Assembly (NCBI RefSeq): GCF_021650935.1
Contig: NZ_CP091244.1
Coordinates: forward strand, 2,666,001 to 2,730,000
Direction: 5' to 3'
DNA: 64,000 nucleotides
Source: Thiothrix winogradskyi
GTDB taxonomy: Bacteria; Pseudomonadota; Gammaproteobacteria; Thiotrichales; Thiotrichaceae
Shown in pieces: positions 43,463 to 51,701 of the stretch (position 1 is the first letter of the stretch; each line of letters starts with the position of its first letter). The notes under the pieces were generated by a model. It ran no database searches. It saw only the letters and a program-made list of their open reading frames with translations, and was not told the DNA's origin. Made by a program: the position numbers and the translations under genes.

Positions 43463-44227
43463 GGGGATTAAGCTTTTACTTTCTACCCAGCGCACCACAT
43501 GCAGGCTGCCATCCCACTCTTCCACCAGCGCGGTGCAACTTTCCACCCAATCGCCATCGTTGCAATACAACACCCCGTCAATATCGCGGATTTCAGCATG
43601 GTGAATATGCCCGCAAATAATCCCATCCAACTGACGCTTCTTCGCCTCTTTTGCCAGCGTTTCCTCGAATGCCGAGATGAAATTCACCGCTGACTTGGTT
43701 TTGTGCTTGAGATAAGCCGAAAGTGACCAATACGGATAACCCATGCGCCGCCGCAAACGGTTGTAGACATTGTTCACCACCAGCAAACGCTCGTAAATCC
43801 AATCCCCCAAGATTGCCAGCCACCGCGCAAATTGCATCACGCCATCAAATTGGTCGCCGTGCAGCACCAAAAATTTACGCCCATCTGCCGTGGTATGCAC
43901 CACTTCGTCTTCCAAACTGATCGCCGTAACGCGGTGATGGATAAACGGACGCAAAAATTCATCGTGGTTGCCGCTGACGTAGGTCACTTGCGTGCCGCGT
44001 TGCGCCCGTTCAAACAGCAAGTGCAAAATCTGATCGTGGAACGTATCCCAATACCAGCGTTTGCGTAATGCCCAGCCGTCGATAATATCGCCAACCAAAT
44101 ACAAATGATCGGCATGATTGTGTTGCAGGAAATCGAGCAAAAACTCGGCTTTGCACCCGCGTGAACCGAGGTGCGTATCAGAAATCCAGATACTGCGATA
44201 TTTGCGGAAGTTCTGGTTGATGGTCAT
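43451..44227 (-). CDS. plcP: Calcineurin-like phosphoesterase, probable phospholipase PlcP
   Basis: The 258-residue metallophosphoesterase has the metal motifs WISDTHLGSRG, YLVGDIIDGWALR, YVSGNHDEF, LVLHGDQFD and GHIHHAEIRD. Such proteins are commonly named UDP-2,3-diacylglucosamine diphosphatase. However, the true LpxH is encoded at 58622-59356, and this gene is the last of an operon with btaB and btaA. In Sinorhizobium the related PlcP cleaves phospholipids under phosphate starvation, releasing diacylglycerol used by BtaA/BtaB. I infer the same role. The start is ATG 44227, 50 bp inside the 3' end of btaB. Confidence 0.78.
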   Translation of the reverse strand: MTINQNFRKYRSIWISDTHLGSRGCKAEFLLDFLQHNHADHLYLVGDIIDGWALRKRWYWDTFHDQILHLLFERAQRGTQVTYVSGNHDEFLRPFIHHRVTAISLEDEVVHTTADGRKFLVLHGDQFDGVMQFARWLAILGDWIYERLLVVNNVYNRLRRRMGYPYWSLSAYLKHKTKSAVNFISAFEETLAKEAKKRQLDGIICGHIHHAEIRDIDGVLYCNDGDWVESCTALVEEWDGSLHVVRWVESKSLIPVLN

Positions 44228-44876
44228 TGGGAATCCCCCCTTTCTGGTAATGCGCAAGCATCGCGTAACGCCCACTCAGGTGGCGGATACGCAATTGGTC
44301 GTGATGACGGGCTGCCATTTGCTCCAAATACGCCGGGACTGCCGGATCAGGGTGGACATTGAACCAATCCAGCCACCGCAACAGCAGCTTGCGAAACCAT
44401 GCGGGCATGGTTTGCTGGTCGGAAAAATCCACCACATGCAAACAACCACCGGGTTTGAGGATGCTCAAGGCATGTTCCAGCGCATCCTGCCAACCGGGGA
44501 TCATCGACAGCACATACGAAAACAGAATGTGATCAAACGGTTTCTCCAGCCCGAAGGTGGTGTGATCGACCTGCCCCGCCAAGCCTTGCTGCAAGGTAAT
44601 TTGTTGCGCATACAAGGTGTTACGCAAATTGTCACGGGCAGTATCCAGCATCATTGCGGACGCATCCATGCCGTAGAGTTTGGCTTGCGGTTGCCGGTAA
44701 GCCAGCTTGGTTAAATTACGCCCCGTGCCGCAGCCGATTTCCAGCACAGTTTCGCCCGGCTGCAACGGAATTTCCGCCAGCAAGGCATCGCGCCCCAGTA
44801 AATAATACTTGCGCGACCAGTCGTAAACGTACCGCTGGTAACGGTACTGCTGATCCATTTTTTGTGCGGCATCCAT
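44178..44876 (-). CDS. btaB: BtaB-type SAM methyltransferase (betaine lipid synthesis)
   Basis: A class I methyltransferase of about 232 residues: YVYDWSRKYYLLGRDALL, then the SAM motif VLEIGCGTGRNL, DAS after beta-2 (YGMDASAMMLDTA) and FSYVLSMIPGW. YDWSRKYYLLGRD at the start is typical of BtaB, which trimethylates the homoserine amino group to make DGTS. I prefer ATG 44876, two bases after the btaA stop; TTG 44882 would overlap it. It shares 50 bp with plcP. Confidence 0.88.
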   Translation of the reverse strand: MDAAQKMDQQYRYQRYVYDWSRKYYLLGRDALLAEIPLQPGETVLEIGCGTGRNLTKLAYRQPQAKLYGMDASAMMLDTARDNLRNTLYAQQITLQQGLAGQVDHTTFGLEKPFDHILFSYVLSMIPGWQDALEHALSILKPGGCLHVVDFSDQQTMPAWFRKLLLRWLDWFNVHPDPAVPAYLEQMAARHHDQLRIRHLSGRYAMLAHYQKGGIPNDHQPELPQISQYLDF

Positions 44877-44878
44877 CG

Positions 44879-46093
44879 TCAATCGACCTTGCGGTAGAGG
44901 TGGAAACCACCGTAAATCGCCGAACGGTCTTGCTGAAACAGCTCTGCGGAAAGCTCAGCCTCGTACACAAACTGGCTACGTAATTCGGCGGGCAACGCAG
45001 TTTCCAACGGTGATTCGGCGGCGGCGGTACGGAAGATAATCCGCGTCCCCGGCTTACCCACACGGGCAACTTGCGTCCACAACTGGGTGAGGACTTCATC
45101 CGTCATCCAGTCTTGCGCATCGAGGAACACGAAACGGTCGTAACTGTGCGGAGCTTGCTGTTCGAGGAAGTCGATCATGGAACCGAGGTGCGTATCGACC
45201 TTGCCCAATTGCTGGCGGATGGTGTCGTAGTTTTCGGCTTTCAGGTAATCGGGAATCGCTTGACGCTTTTCATGGTCATAGCTATGGCTGAAGCCCTGCC
45301 ATGCGAAATAATTGTTCTGAATCTGGGTATCACACGCCAAGCGTTCGACGCGCTCGCGGTATTGCTCAATCAGATTGCCCTGCTCTTTCATCGCCTTGTA
45401 TTGCTGTGGCGGAATGCCAAGGCTGAACACCGACATCGGCAATTTGCCCAAAAACTTCACCAGTTTATTGTCGAAAAACGGCGCGATGTGCTGGCTAAAA
45501 ATTGCTTTCTGTTCGTACAAACTGGTGGCAGTGAGGAGCTTTTCGGGGTGGTAATTGGTGCGGCGGGCAATCCAGTGCAAGAAGCGCATGAAATAGCCAA
45601 AGCGCGTTTGCCGATACAGCCCGTCACGGAACATATGAATGCGCTTTTGCCCCAAAATGCTGCGACCTTGCCAGAATCTATCCAACTCATCATCCAAATG
45701 CGGGCGGATGTGCTGTTCGTAATGCGCCGGATTGGTGGCGCGGTCAGCGTAACCAAAGAAATCGTAGAAGGTGGCGTGATCTGGCAAATATTTCATCGCT
45801 ACCAGCTTCAAGCGCGTCAGGGACAAATGGTAGGGGTTCAGGTCAATCGCGGTGATATGCGCAGGGCTTGCGGTCAGGTAATTCAACACGTTACAACCGC
45901 CCGAAGCAATCGTCAGTACGCGGCTTTCTGAGGTCAATTCCAAGGCTTGCATGTCAACTGTGGGATCTTCCCAAATCTGGTTGTAGATGAAGCTGTTGAA
46001 CCAAAAGCTGAACAAACGTTGCTGCATCCCCATCAAAGACGTGGGGGCATGTTGATGCACAGCATCGCGCATTGCGTCGGAAATACCTGCCAT
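44879..46093 (-). CDS. btaA: BtaA: S-adenosylmethionine:diacylglycerol 3-amino-3-carboxypropyltransferase
   Basis: The 404-residue DUF3419-family enzyme transfers the homoserine part of SAM to diacylglycerol, the first step of betaine lipid formation. Visible motifs are FNSFIYNQIWEDPTVDMQAL, the SAM site RVLTIASGGCNVLNYL with AIDLNPYHLSLTRLKL, GIPPQQYKAM and VFLDAQDWMTDE. Length and order match Rhodobacter and Sinorhizobium BtaA. It heads the btaA-btaB-plcP operon, with a Pho-box-like site 52 bp before the start. Confidence 0.92.
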   Translation of the reverse strand: MAGISDAMRDAVHQHAPTSLMGMQQRLFSFWFNSFIYNQIWEDPTVDMQALELTSESRVLTIASGGCNVLNYLTASPAHITAIDLNPYHLSLTRLKLVAMKYLPDHATFYDFFGYADRATNPAHYEQHIRPHLDDELDRFWQGRSILGQKRIHMFRDGLYRQTRFGYFMRFLHWIARRTNYHPEKLLTATSLYEQKAIFSQHIAPFFDNKLVKFLGKLPMSVFSLGIPPQQYKAMKEQGNLIEQYRERVERLACDTQIQNNYFAWQGFSHSYDHEKRQAIPDYLKAENYDTIRQQLGKVDTHLGSMIDFLEQQAPHSYDRFVFLDAQDWMTDEVLTQLWTQVARVGKPGTRIIFRTAAAESPLETALPAELRSQFVYEAELSAELFQQDRSAIYGGFHLYRKVD

Positions 46094-46144
46094 GAAACTC
46101 TCGCTAACAAAATCTAATCGTGGGCTTGAGGCTAAGGCTTGGGA

Positions 46145-46162
46145 ATGACGGCAAAATGACGG
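46145..46162 (-). promoter_or_regulatory. Pho box before btaA
   Basis: On the minus strand CCGTCAT-TTTG-CCGTCAT forms two identical 7-mers with a 4-bp spacer, the Pho box architecture (consensus CTGTCAT half-sites). It lies 52 bp upstream of the btaA start, the right place for PhoB activation. Confidence 0.68.
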
Positions 46163-46186
46163 TTATATGATGGTTACGTTAATGTG

Positions 46187-46304
46187 CTTGTCTGAACTGG
46201 GATTTACAGGATTTAAGGATTTTCAGGATGAAGAGATGTACCACTTGGCAGCACCCTCTTCAATCATGGCAATCTTTGAATCCTGAAAATCCCAGTTCAA
46301 GACA
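46187..46304. repeat. Dispersed palindromic repeat, copy B
   Basis: CTTGTCTGAACTGGGATTTA, then CAGGATTTAAGGATTTTCAG, is mirrored by AATCCTGAAAATCCCAGTTC and AAGACAT. The arms are the same as those of the element at 43364-43462, while the unique centres differ. It stands between the divergent Pho-boxed promoters of btaA and olsB. Confidence 0.78.
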
Positions 46305-46325
46305 TTTAACCTCCCTGCAAAATAA

Positions 46326-46354
46326 CCGTCATTCCCCTGTCACACACCTTTCAT
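46326..46354 (+). promoter_or_regulatory. Pho box array (three half-sites) before olsB
   Basis: CCGTCAT (46326), CTGTCAC (46337) and CTTTCAT (46348) repeat at exact 11-bp spacing with spacers TCCC and ACAC. The olsB ATG is 35 bp downstream. Three consecutive half-sites would seat more than one PhoB dimer. Confidence 0.75.
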
Positions 46355-46388
46355 AAGCTGGCGCGATATTATGAAAGGAGTGCAACCT

Positions 46389-47198
46389 ATGACCGCAGCT
46401 ATTCACCACGACACCCACCAAAACTTACGCCCGCATCTGCCGCAATTGCGGGTAGAACTCGCTGCCACCCCCGCTGATGTGTACGCATCGCAACGCCTGC
46501 GCTATGAAATTTTCGCCAAAGAACAAGGCGCACAATTGGAAAGTGCAGCGGAAGGCATCGACCGTGACCATTACGACGACTACTGCCATCACTTGCTGGT
46601 GCGTCGCACGGATAATAATGAAGTGGTTGGCTCCACCCGTATCCTCACCACCCCGAACGCTCGTAAAGCGGGCAGTTTTTACTCCGAAAACGAATTCGAC
46701 CTGCGCGGTCTGTTCCCGCAACTCAAGGGTAACGCGATTGAAATCGGGCGCACCTGCATCCACCCCGACTTCCGCAATGGCGCAGGCATCGGCATGTTGT
46801 GGCTGGGTTTGGCGCAATTCATGGAAATGCACCGTGTTGATTTCATGTTCGGTTGCGCCAGCATCAGCATGAATGACGGCGGCGCACAAACGTCTGCGAT
46901 TATGCAGGAAGCCCGCGCCAACAACCTCGCCCCTGCCGAACTGCGCGTCAAACCGTTGATGCACTTACTGCCAGCGCAACCTGCCGCCAAAGTGAATATG
47001 CCGCCACTGCTGAAAGCCTACCTGAAACTCGGCGCGTGGGTAGCAGGCGAACCGTGCCTCGACCCCGATTTCAACGTCGCCGACATTTTCATCTTGCTGG
47101 ACGTAAACAAGCTCAATACCCGCTATCACCGCCATTTTGTACAGGGTAGTTTGCAACGCCGCCCGGTCAGCGACGTAGGTTTATTGCAGGCTGCATAA
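46389..47198 (+). CDS. olsB: Ornithine N-acyltransferase OlsB (GNAT, first step of ornithine lipids)
   Basis: The 269-residue GNAT enzyme of the Acetyltransf_5 type shows ASQRLRYEIFAKEQGAQ, VVGSTRILT, AIEIGRTCIHPDFRNG, LWLGLAQFMEMHRVDFMFGC and a late GEPCLDPDFNVADIFILLDV, the OlsB signature. OlsB loads a 3-hydroxyacyl chain on the alpha-amino group of ornithine to make lyso-ornithine lipid. The second acyltransferase (OlsA or an OlsF-like enzyme) is not in this window. I use ATG 46389, eight bases after AAAGGAG, rather than ATG 46371. The Pho box array ahead and the neighbours place it in phosphate-starvation lipid remodelling. Confidence 0.85.
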   Translation: MTAAIHHDTHQNLRPHLPQLRVELAATPADVYASQRLRYEIFAKEQGAQLESAAEGIDRDHYDDYCHHLLVRRTDNNEVVGSTRILTTPNARKAGSFYSENEFDLRGLFPQLKGNAIEIGRTCIHPDFRNGAGIGMLWLGLAQFMEMHRVDFMFGCASISMNDGGAQTSAIMQEARANNLAPAELRVKPLMHLLPAQPAAKVNMPPLLKAYLKLGAWVAGEPCLDPDFNVADIFILLDVNKLNTRYHRHFVQGSLQRRPVSDVGLLQAA

Positions 47199-47211
47199 AA
47201 CCATTAACTGT

Positions 47212-47229
47212 CTGTAACATTAGTGTCAT
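47212..47229 (+). promoter_or_regulatory. Weaker Pho box candidate before pstC
   Basis: CTGTAACATTAGTGTCAT matches the Pho consensus at 13 of 18 positions, with a good right half-site. It lies between the olsB stop and the pstC ATG (67 bp downstream), so pstC may have its own PhoB-dependent promoter besides read-through from olsB. Confidence 0.5.
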
Positions 47230-47295
47230 ATTACGCGCCTACAATTCGAGCCGCGATCTTTCAACCTGACCGAACAGTCCCAATCAGGAGTTTTC

Positions 47296-48687
47296 ATGAG
47301 TACCTTGGGTATCTTGCTGACGCTAACGGTGTTAGCGGCATTCAGCTATTACATCGGCCGCAAACGCTCACTCGCACTCGCTACCCCGGTGAAGCGTGGC
47401 GGTAACGACCTGCATTCCTTGCCCAGTTACTACGGGTATCTGGTGGTGGTCTGGGCGATTATTCCGGCGTTGCTGGTATTTGCCTTGTGGTCAATGGCAG
47501 AAAAGCCGCTGTTAACCTCCAACATGATGTCGAACCTGCCAGCGGAATATCAGGGTAAATCGGCGGATGAGCTGAGCCTTACCACTAACCGCATCCATAA
47601 TCTGGCAAACGACCCAGCACAACTGGCAACGGCTGAACCCGTTTTGAAAGCGGCAGCAGAGGAATACCAGCAAATGCAGTCCCTGAGCAATACCATCAAA
47701 ACGGTGTTGGTGTTGGCGCTGGCAATTGCAGGGATATTCATTGGTTTGCGTCATGTGAAACCCAAAACCCGTGCGCGTAATCAGGTGGAACGGGTGGTGC
47801 AGTACATTATGATTGGCTGCGCTTCCATCGCGATTTTGACCACGGTGGGGATTGTGTTTTCGGTCTTGTTTGAGTCTTACCGCTTCTTTGGGCATGTACC
47901 AGCGACTGACTTTCTGTTTGGGACACACTGGAGTCCGCAAACCGCGATGCGGGCAGATCAGGCGGGCAGCTCCGGCGCATTCGGTGCAGTCCCCTTATTT
48001 GTCGGTACACTGTTGATCTCGTTTATTGCTTTGCTGGTTGCCGTGCCTTTGGGGTTGATGTCAGCCATTTACCTATCTGAATACGCCAGCCCTACCTTGC
48101 GTGCTTATGCAAAACCTGCAATGGAAGTGTTGGCGGGCATCCCTACCGTGGTTTACGGGTTCTTCGCCGCACTCACGGTGGCTCCGTTTATTCGTGATTT
48201 GGGCGAATCACTGGGGTTGAGCGTGGCATCTGAGAGTGCGCTGGCAGCAGGCTTGGTCATGGGCATTATGATTATTCCGTTTATGTCGTCGTTATCCGAT
48301 GACGTTATCAACGCTGTGCCACAGTCGATGCGTGACGGTTCTTACGGCATGGGGGCTACCAAGTCGGAAACCATCAAACAGGTTATTTTACCAGCGGCAC
48401 TGCCGGGGATTGTCGGCGCATTTCTGTTGGCTGCTTCGCGGGCAATCGGTGAAACCATGATCGTGGTCATGGCAGCAGGTCTGGCTGCCAACCTAACGGT
48501 TAACCCGCTGGATTCCGTCACTACCGTCACGGTATACATTGTGAAATTGCTTACAGGTGACCAGGAATTTGACAGTGCCAAAACCTTGGCGGCATTCGCC
48601 CTTGGCTTAAGCCTGTTTGTTGTTACTTTGATTCTGAACGTGGTGGCACTGCATATCGTGCGCAAATACCGCGAACAATACGATTAA
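47296..48687 (+). CDS. pstC: Phosphate ABC transporter permease PstC
   Basis: The 463-residue permease is about 140 residues longer than E. coli PstC. Two extra N-terminal helices (about 3-20 and 45-70) with a soluble loop of about 70 residues precede a third (about 135-155). The canonical domain then starts about residue 175. The permease motif is YGMGATKSETIKQVILPAALPGI near 350, with FGTHWSPQ before the core. This elongated PstC type is known in gammaproteobacteria. An AGGAG ribosome-binding site precedes the ATG. It works with PstA, PstB and the separately encoded PstS. Confidence 0.92.
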   Translation: MSTLGILLTLTVLAAFSYYIGRKRSLALATPVKRGGNDLHSLPSYYGYLVVVWAIIPALLVFALWSMAEKPLLTSNMMSNLPAEYQGKSADELSLTTNRIHNLANDPAQLATAEPVLKAAAEEYQQMQSLSNTIKTVLVLALAIAGIFIGLRHVKPKTRARNQVERVVQYIMIGCASIAILTTVGIVFSVLFESYRFFGHVPATDFLFGTHWSPQTAMRADQAGSSGAFGAVPLFVGTLLISFIALLVAVPLGLMSAIYLSEYASPTLRAYAKPAMEVLAGIPTVVYGFFAALTVAPFIRDLGESLGLSVASESALAAGLVMGIMIIPFMSSLSDDVINAVPQSMRDGSYGMGATKSETIKQVILPAALPGIVGAFLLAASRAIGETMIVVMAAGLAANLTVNPLDSVTTVTVYIVKLLTGDQEFDSAKTLAAFALGLSLFVVTLILNVVALHIVRKYREQYD

Positions 48688-48702
48688 CCGGGAGCCATTG
48701 TC

Positions 48703-49983
48703 ATGAGTACCACGACTGAGAAAATTAAAGCGACCCTAGGGAAACGCTACGCACGCGAAAAACGCTTTCGCTTCTATGGCATAACAGCCATTGCCTTGAG
48801 CATTTTGTTCTTGATGACTTTACTGAGTGATATTATTGGTAAAGGCTACCCTGCCTTTACTAGTACCCACATCAAACTCGATGTGCAATTGGACGCGCAA
48901 ACCCTTGGGGTCACTGCCGATTCCACACCTGAACAATTACGCACTGCTAATTACAATGCGGTAATACAAAAAAGTCTGAATGCCCTAGTTCCCGGCGTGG
49001 AAGAACGCAAGGAAAAGAAGGCTTTGAAAGGTTTAGTGAGTGGCGATGCGCAGTACGAACTGCAACGTCAGGTCATGGCTGACCCCACGTTGATTGGTAC
49101 GAACCAATCCGTATGGGTATTGGCGGATGACGATATTGACACCTATTACAAAGGCAATGTTGATCGCACACTGCCTGAAAGTAATCGCCGCATCAAAGAC
49201 TTCCAATTGGCTTGGCTGGATAAACTGGAAGCAGACGGACGTATCGACAGCCAGTTTAACACCGTGTTCTTCACGCGAGGCGATTCACGCGAACCGGAAG
49301 AGGCGGGGATTTTGAGTGCCTTGATTGGTTCGTTCTACACCTTGTTGGTGACACTCTCATTAGCCTTCCCGATTGGGGTGGCTGCGGCGATTTATTTGGA
49401 AGAGTTTGCCCCCAAGAACAATTTCTGGGTGGATTTGATTGAGGTCAATATCAATAACCTCGCTGCCGTGCCATCCATCGTGTTTGGTTTATTGGGCTTG
49501 GCGGTATTTATCCAGTTATTTGGAATGCCACGTTCTGCACCGTTGGTGGGCGGATTAGTACTGACATTAATGACATTACCGACCATTATTATTGCCACCC
49601 GTTCGGCATTACGGGCTGTACCGCCTTCCATCAGAGAAGGTGCCTTGGGTGTCGGCGCATCCAAAACCCAAACCGTGTTCCAGAATGTATTACCACTGGC
49701 AATGCCGGGTATCCTCACCGGCACGATTATCGGCATGGCTCACGCGTTAGGTGAAACCGCCCCGTTGCTGATGATCGGTATGGTTGCCTTCATTATGGAT
49801 GTCCCCAGTAGCGTAACTTCACCATCAACCGTGTTGCCGGTACAGATATTCCTGTGGTCTGACAGCCCGGAACGTGCATTTATTGAACGCACCTCAGCCG
49901 CGATTATGGTGCTGCTGGCATTCTTGGTGTCGATGAACCTGCTCGCCGTCATTCTGCGTCAACGCTTTGAGCGTCGCTGGTGA
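48703..49983 (+). CDS. pstA: Phosphate ABC transporter permease PstA
   Basis: A 426-residue permease with a first membrane helix near 25-48, then a soluble, presumably periplasmic insert of about 150 residues absent from E. coli PstA. The standard permease core follows from about 210. The coupling motif REGALGVGASKTQTVFQNVL is near 310 and EFAPKNNFWVDLIEVNINNL is complete. It starts 15 bp after pstC. Confidence 0.93.
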   Translation: MSTTTEKIKATLGKRYAREKRFRFYGITAIALSILFLMTLLSDIIGKGYPAFTSTHIKLDVQLDAQTLGVTADSTPEQLRTANYNAVIQKSLNALVPGVEERKEKKALKGLVSGDAQYELQRQVMADPTLIGTNQSVWVLADDDIDTYYKGNVDRTLPESNRRIKDFQLAWLDKLEADGRIDSQFNTVFFTRGDSREPEEAGILSALIGSFYTLLVTLSLAFPIGVAAAIYLEEFAPKNNFWVDLIEVNINNLAAVPSIVFGLLGLAVFIQLFGMPRSAPLVGGLVLTLMTLPTIIIATRSALRAVPPSIREGALGVGASKTQTVFQNVLPLAMPGILTGTIIGMAHALGETAPLLMIGMVAFIMDVPSSVTSPSTVLPVQIFLWSDSPERAFIERTSAAIMVLLAFLVSMNLLAVILRQRFERRW

Positions 49984-50053
49984 TCCCGGCTCATCATAGT
50001 GTGTGACTCTTAACCTAAATTCCCTTACCCTTTAGCATATGAAGGTGAACCCG

Positions 50054-50941
50054 ATGACTGAAGCGACAATTGATATGACAACGAAAGCCCTACCCAAATT
50101 TAGCACCGCTGCCAGCGGCGGACGTGAAGAATTTGCCCACACCATTGACGGCACGATCGGCAAGCCGTATCTGGATGGCAAAGACACCAAATTCTTCTGC
50201 CGGGGCGTGAACGTATTTTACGGTGATACCAAGCAAGCGATTTTCGATGTCAATATGGACATCGGCAAGAACGAAGTCATTTCCATGATTGGTCCATCCG
50301 GTTGTGGCAAATCCACTTTCCTGCGCTGCCTGAACCGCATGAATGACACCATTGCAGGCTGCCGCGTGACCGGCGACATTAAGCTCGACAGCGAAGACAT
50401 CCACGGCAAAGAACAAGACCCGGTACTGCTTCGTGCTCGTGTTGGCATGGTATTCCAGAAGCCAAACCCGTTCCCGAAATCCATTTACGACAACGTAGCC
50501 TATGGCCCGCGCCTGCACGGTCTGGCTGCTAACCGCGCCGAGCTGGATGATATTGTGGAAAGCAGCTTAACCAAAGCCGGTTTATTCAAGGAAGTCAAAG
50601 ACCGTCTGCAATCCCCCGGCACAGGGCTTTCCGGTGGTCAGCAACAACGTCTGTGCATTGCTCGCACGATTGCGGTCAGCCCGGAAGTGATCCTGATGGA
50701 TGAACCCACTTCCGCACTTGACCCGATTGCCACCGCGACTATCGAGGAATTGATTGACGAATTGCGGGCAAGTTTTACCATTTGCATTGTGACCCACTCA
50801 ATGCAACAAGCAGCGCGTATTTCGCAACGCACCGCTTATTTCCATCTGGGTTATCTGGTTGAATTGAACGACACCAAAACTGTCTTCACCAACCCACAAC
50901 ACCAATTAACTGAAAATTACATTACAGGCCGCTTCGGCTAA
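50054..50941 (+). CDS. pstB: Phosphate ABC transporter ATPase PstB
   Basis: The ATPase of the Pst importer. Walker A is GPSGCGKSTFLRC, the signature LSGGQQQRLCIART, and Walker B VILMDEPTSALDPIA. VTHSMQQAARIS is the H-loop. RCLNRMNDTI and FQKPNPFPKSIYDNVAYG are PstB hallmarks. I take ATG 50054, placed behind GAAGGTGAAC; ATG 50039 would add five residues. It has an N-terminal extension of about 40 residues compared with E. coli. Confidence 0.95.
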   Translation: MTEATIDMTTKALPKFSTAASGGREEFAHTIDGTIGKPYLDGKDTKFFCRGVNVFYGDTKQAIFDVNMDIGKNEVISMIGPSGCGKSTFLRCLNRMNDTIAGCRVTGDIKLDSEDIHGKEQDPVLLRARVGMVFQKPNPFPKSIYDNVAYGPRLHGLAANRAELDDIVESSLTKAGLFKEVKDRLQSPGTGLSGGQQQRLCIARTIAVSPEVILMDEPTSALDPIATATIEELIDELRASFTICIVTHSMQQAARISQRTAYFHLGYLVELNDTKTVFTNPQHQLTENYITGRFG

Positions 50942-50954
50942 GGCGGTACGGGGT

Positions 50955-51671
50955 ATGGAAAGCATGAACACAACACAGCATACATCTCAGAAATACAATC
51001 ACGAGCTGGAAGAAGCCCGCAGCAAACTGATGACAATGGGCGGCTTGGTCGAAACCCAAGTCACCAATGCCATCAAGGCGTTGCTGGAACGTGACAGTGC
51101 TTTGGGTGAAAAGGTCGCGTATTCCGACCATGAAATTAACGCAATGGAAGTCGCCCTCGACGAACATTGCGCCGAAATCATTGCGCGTCGCCAGCCTGCC
51201 GCCAGCGATTTGCGCTTGCTAATCACCATTATCAAAGTCATTACCGACCTTGAGCGCATTGGTGACGAAGCCGAAAAAGTCGGGCGTTACGCGGTGGAAA
51301 TGACCGAATCCGCCACCTACGGCGACTTGCACAATTCCCTGCGTCACTTAGGCGAACACGTCAAAATCATGTTGAGCGACACCTTGGACGCACTGGCGCG
51401 TTTGGACGTTGCTCAAGCCATGCAAGTGGTGAAAAACGACCAGCAAGTGGATGACGAATTCGATTCCATTACGCGCCAGCTTTACACCCGCATGTTGGAA
51501 GACCCGCGCTATATCAAAGACAGCCTGAATGTCACTTGGTGTGCGCGTTCACTGGAACGGGTCGGTGATCACTGCAAAAACATTTGCGAATACGTGATTT
51601 ATCTGGTGAAAGGCAAGGACGTGCGCCACACCAATTTAGAAAGCATCCGTGAAACGATTTTGGGTGAGTAA
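50955..51671 (+). CDS. phoU: Phosphate signalling regulator PhoU
   Basis: The 238-residue two-repeat helical protein has the metal-binding motif of each repeat: ITDLERIGDEAEKVGRYA (about residues 96-113) and ARSLERVGDHCKNICEYVI (about 196-214). PhoU joins the Pst transporter to PhoR and keeps the kinase off when phosphate is plentiful. It is 14 bp after pstB and 31 bp before phoB. The start may be ATG 50955 or the ATG three codons later. Confidence 0.95.
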   Translation: MESMNTTQHTSQKYNHELEEARSKLMTMGGLVETQVTNAIKALLERDSALGEKVAYSDHEINAMEVALDEHCAEIIARRQPAASDLRLLITIIKVITDLERIGDEAEKVGRYAVEMTESATYGDLHNSLRHLGEHVKIMLSDTLDALARLDVAQAMQVVKNDQQVDDEFDSITRQLYTRMLEDPRYIKDSLNVTWCARSLERVGDHCKNICEYVIYLVKGKDVRHTNLESIRETILGE

Positions 51672-51701
51672 GTTGATGTACCCGGCGGGGTTCTTCGCGC
51701 C

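Noticed and set aside
45071..45931. 286-codon plus-strand frame antisense to btaA
   Set aside because: btaA on the minus strand has full family motifs; the antisense translation shows none.
43364..46304. CRISPR-like repeats
   Set aside because: Only two copies 2.8 kb apart, palindromic with unique centres and no regular spacers; no cas genes in the window.
46389..47198. OlsB-like gene considered as an acyl-homoserine-lactone synthase (LuxI-like GNAT)
   Set aside because: Length, the GEPCLDPDFNVADIFIL segment and the lipid-gene context fit OlsB; no LuxR partner is nearby.
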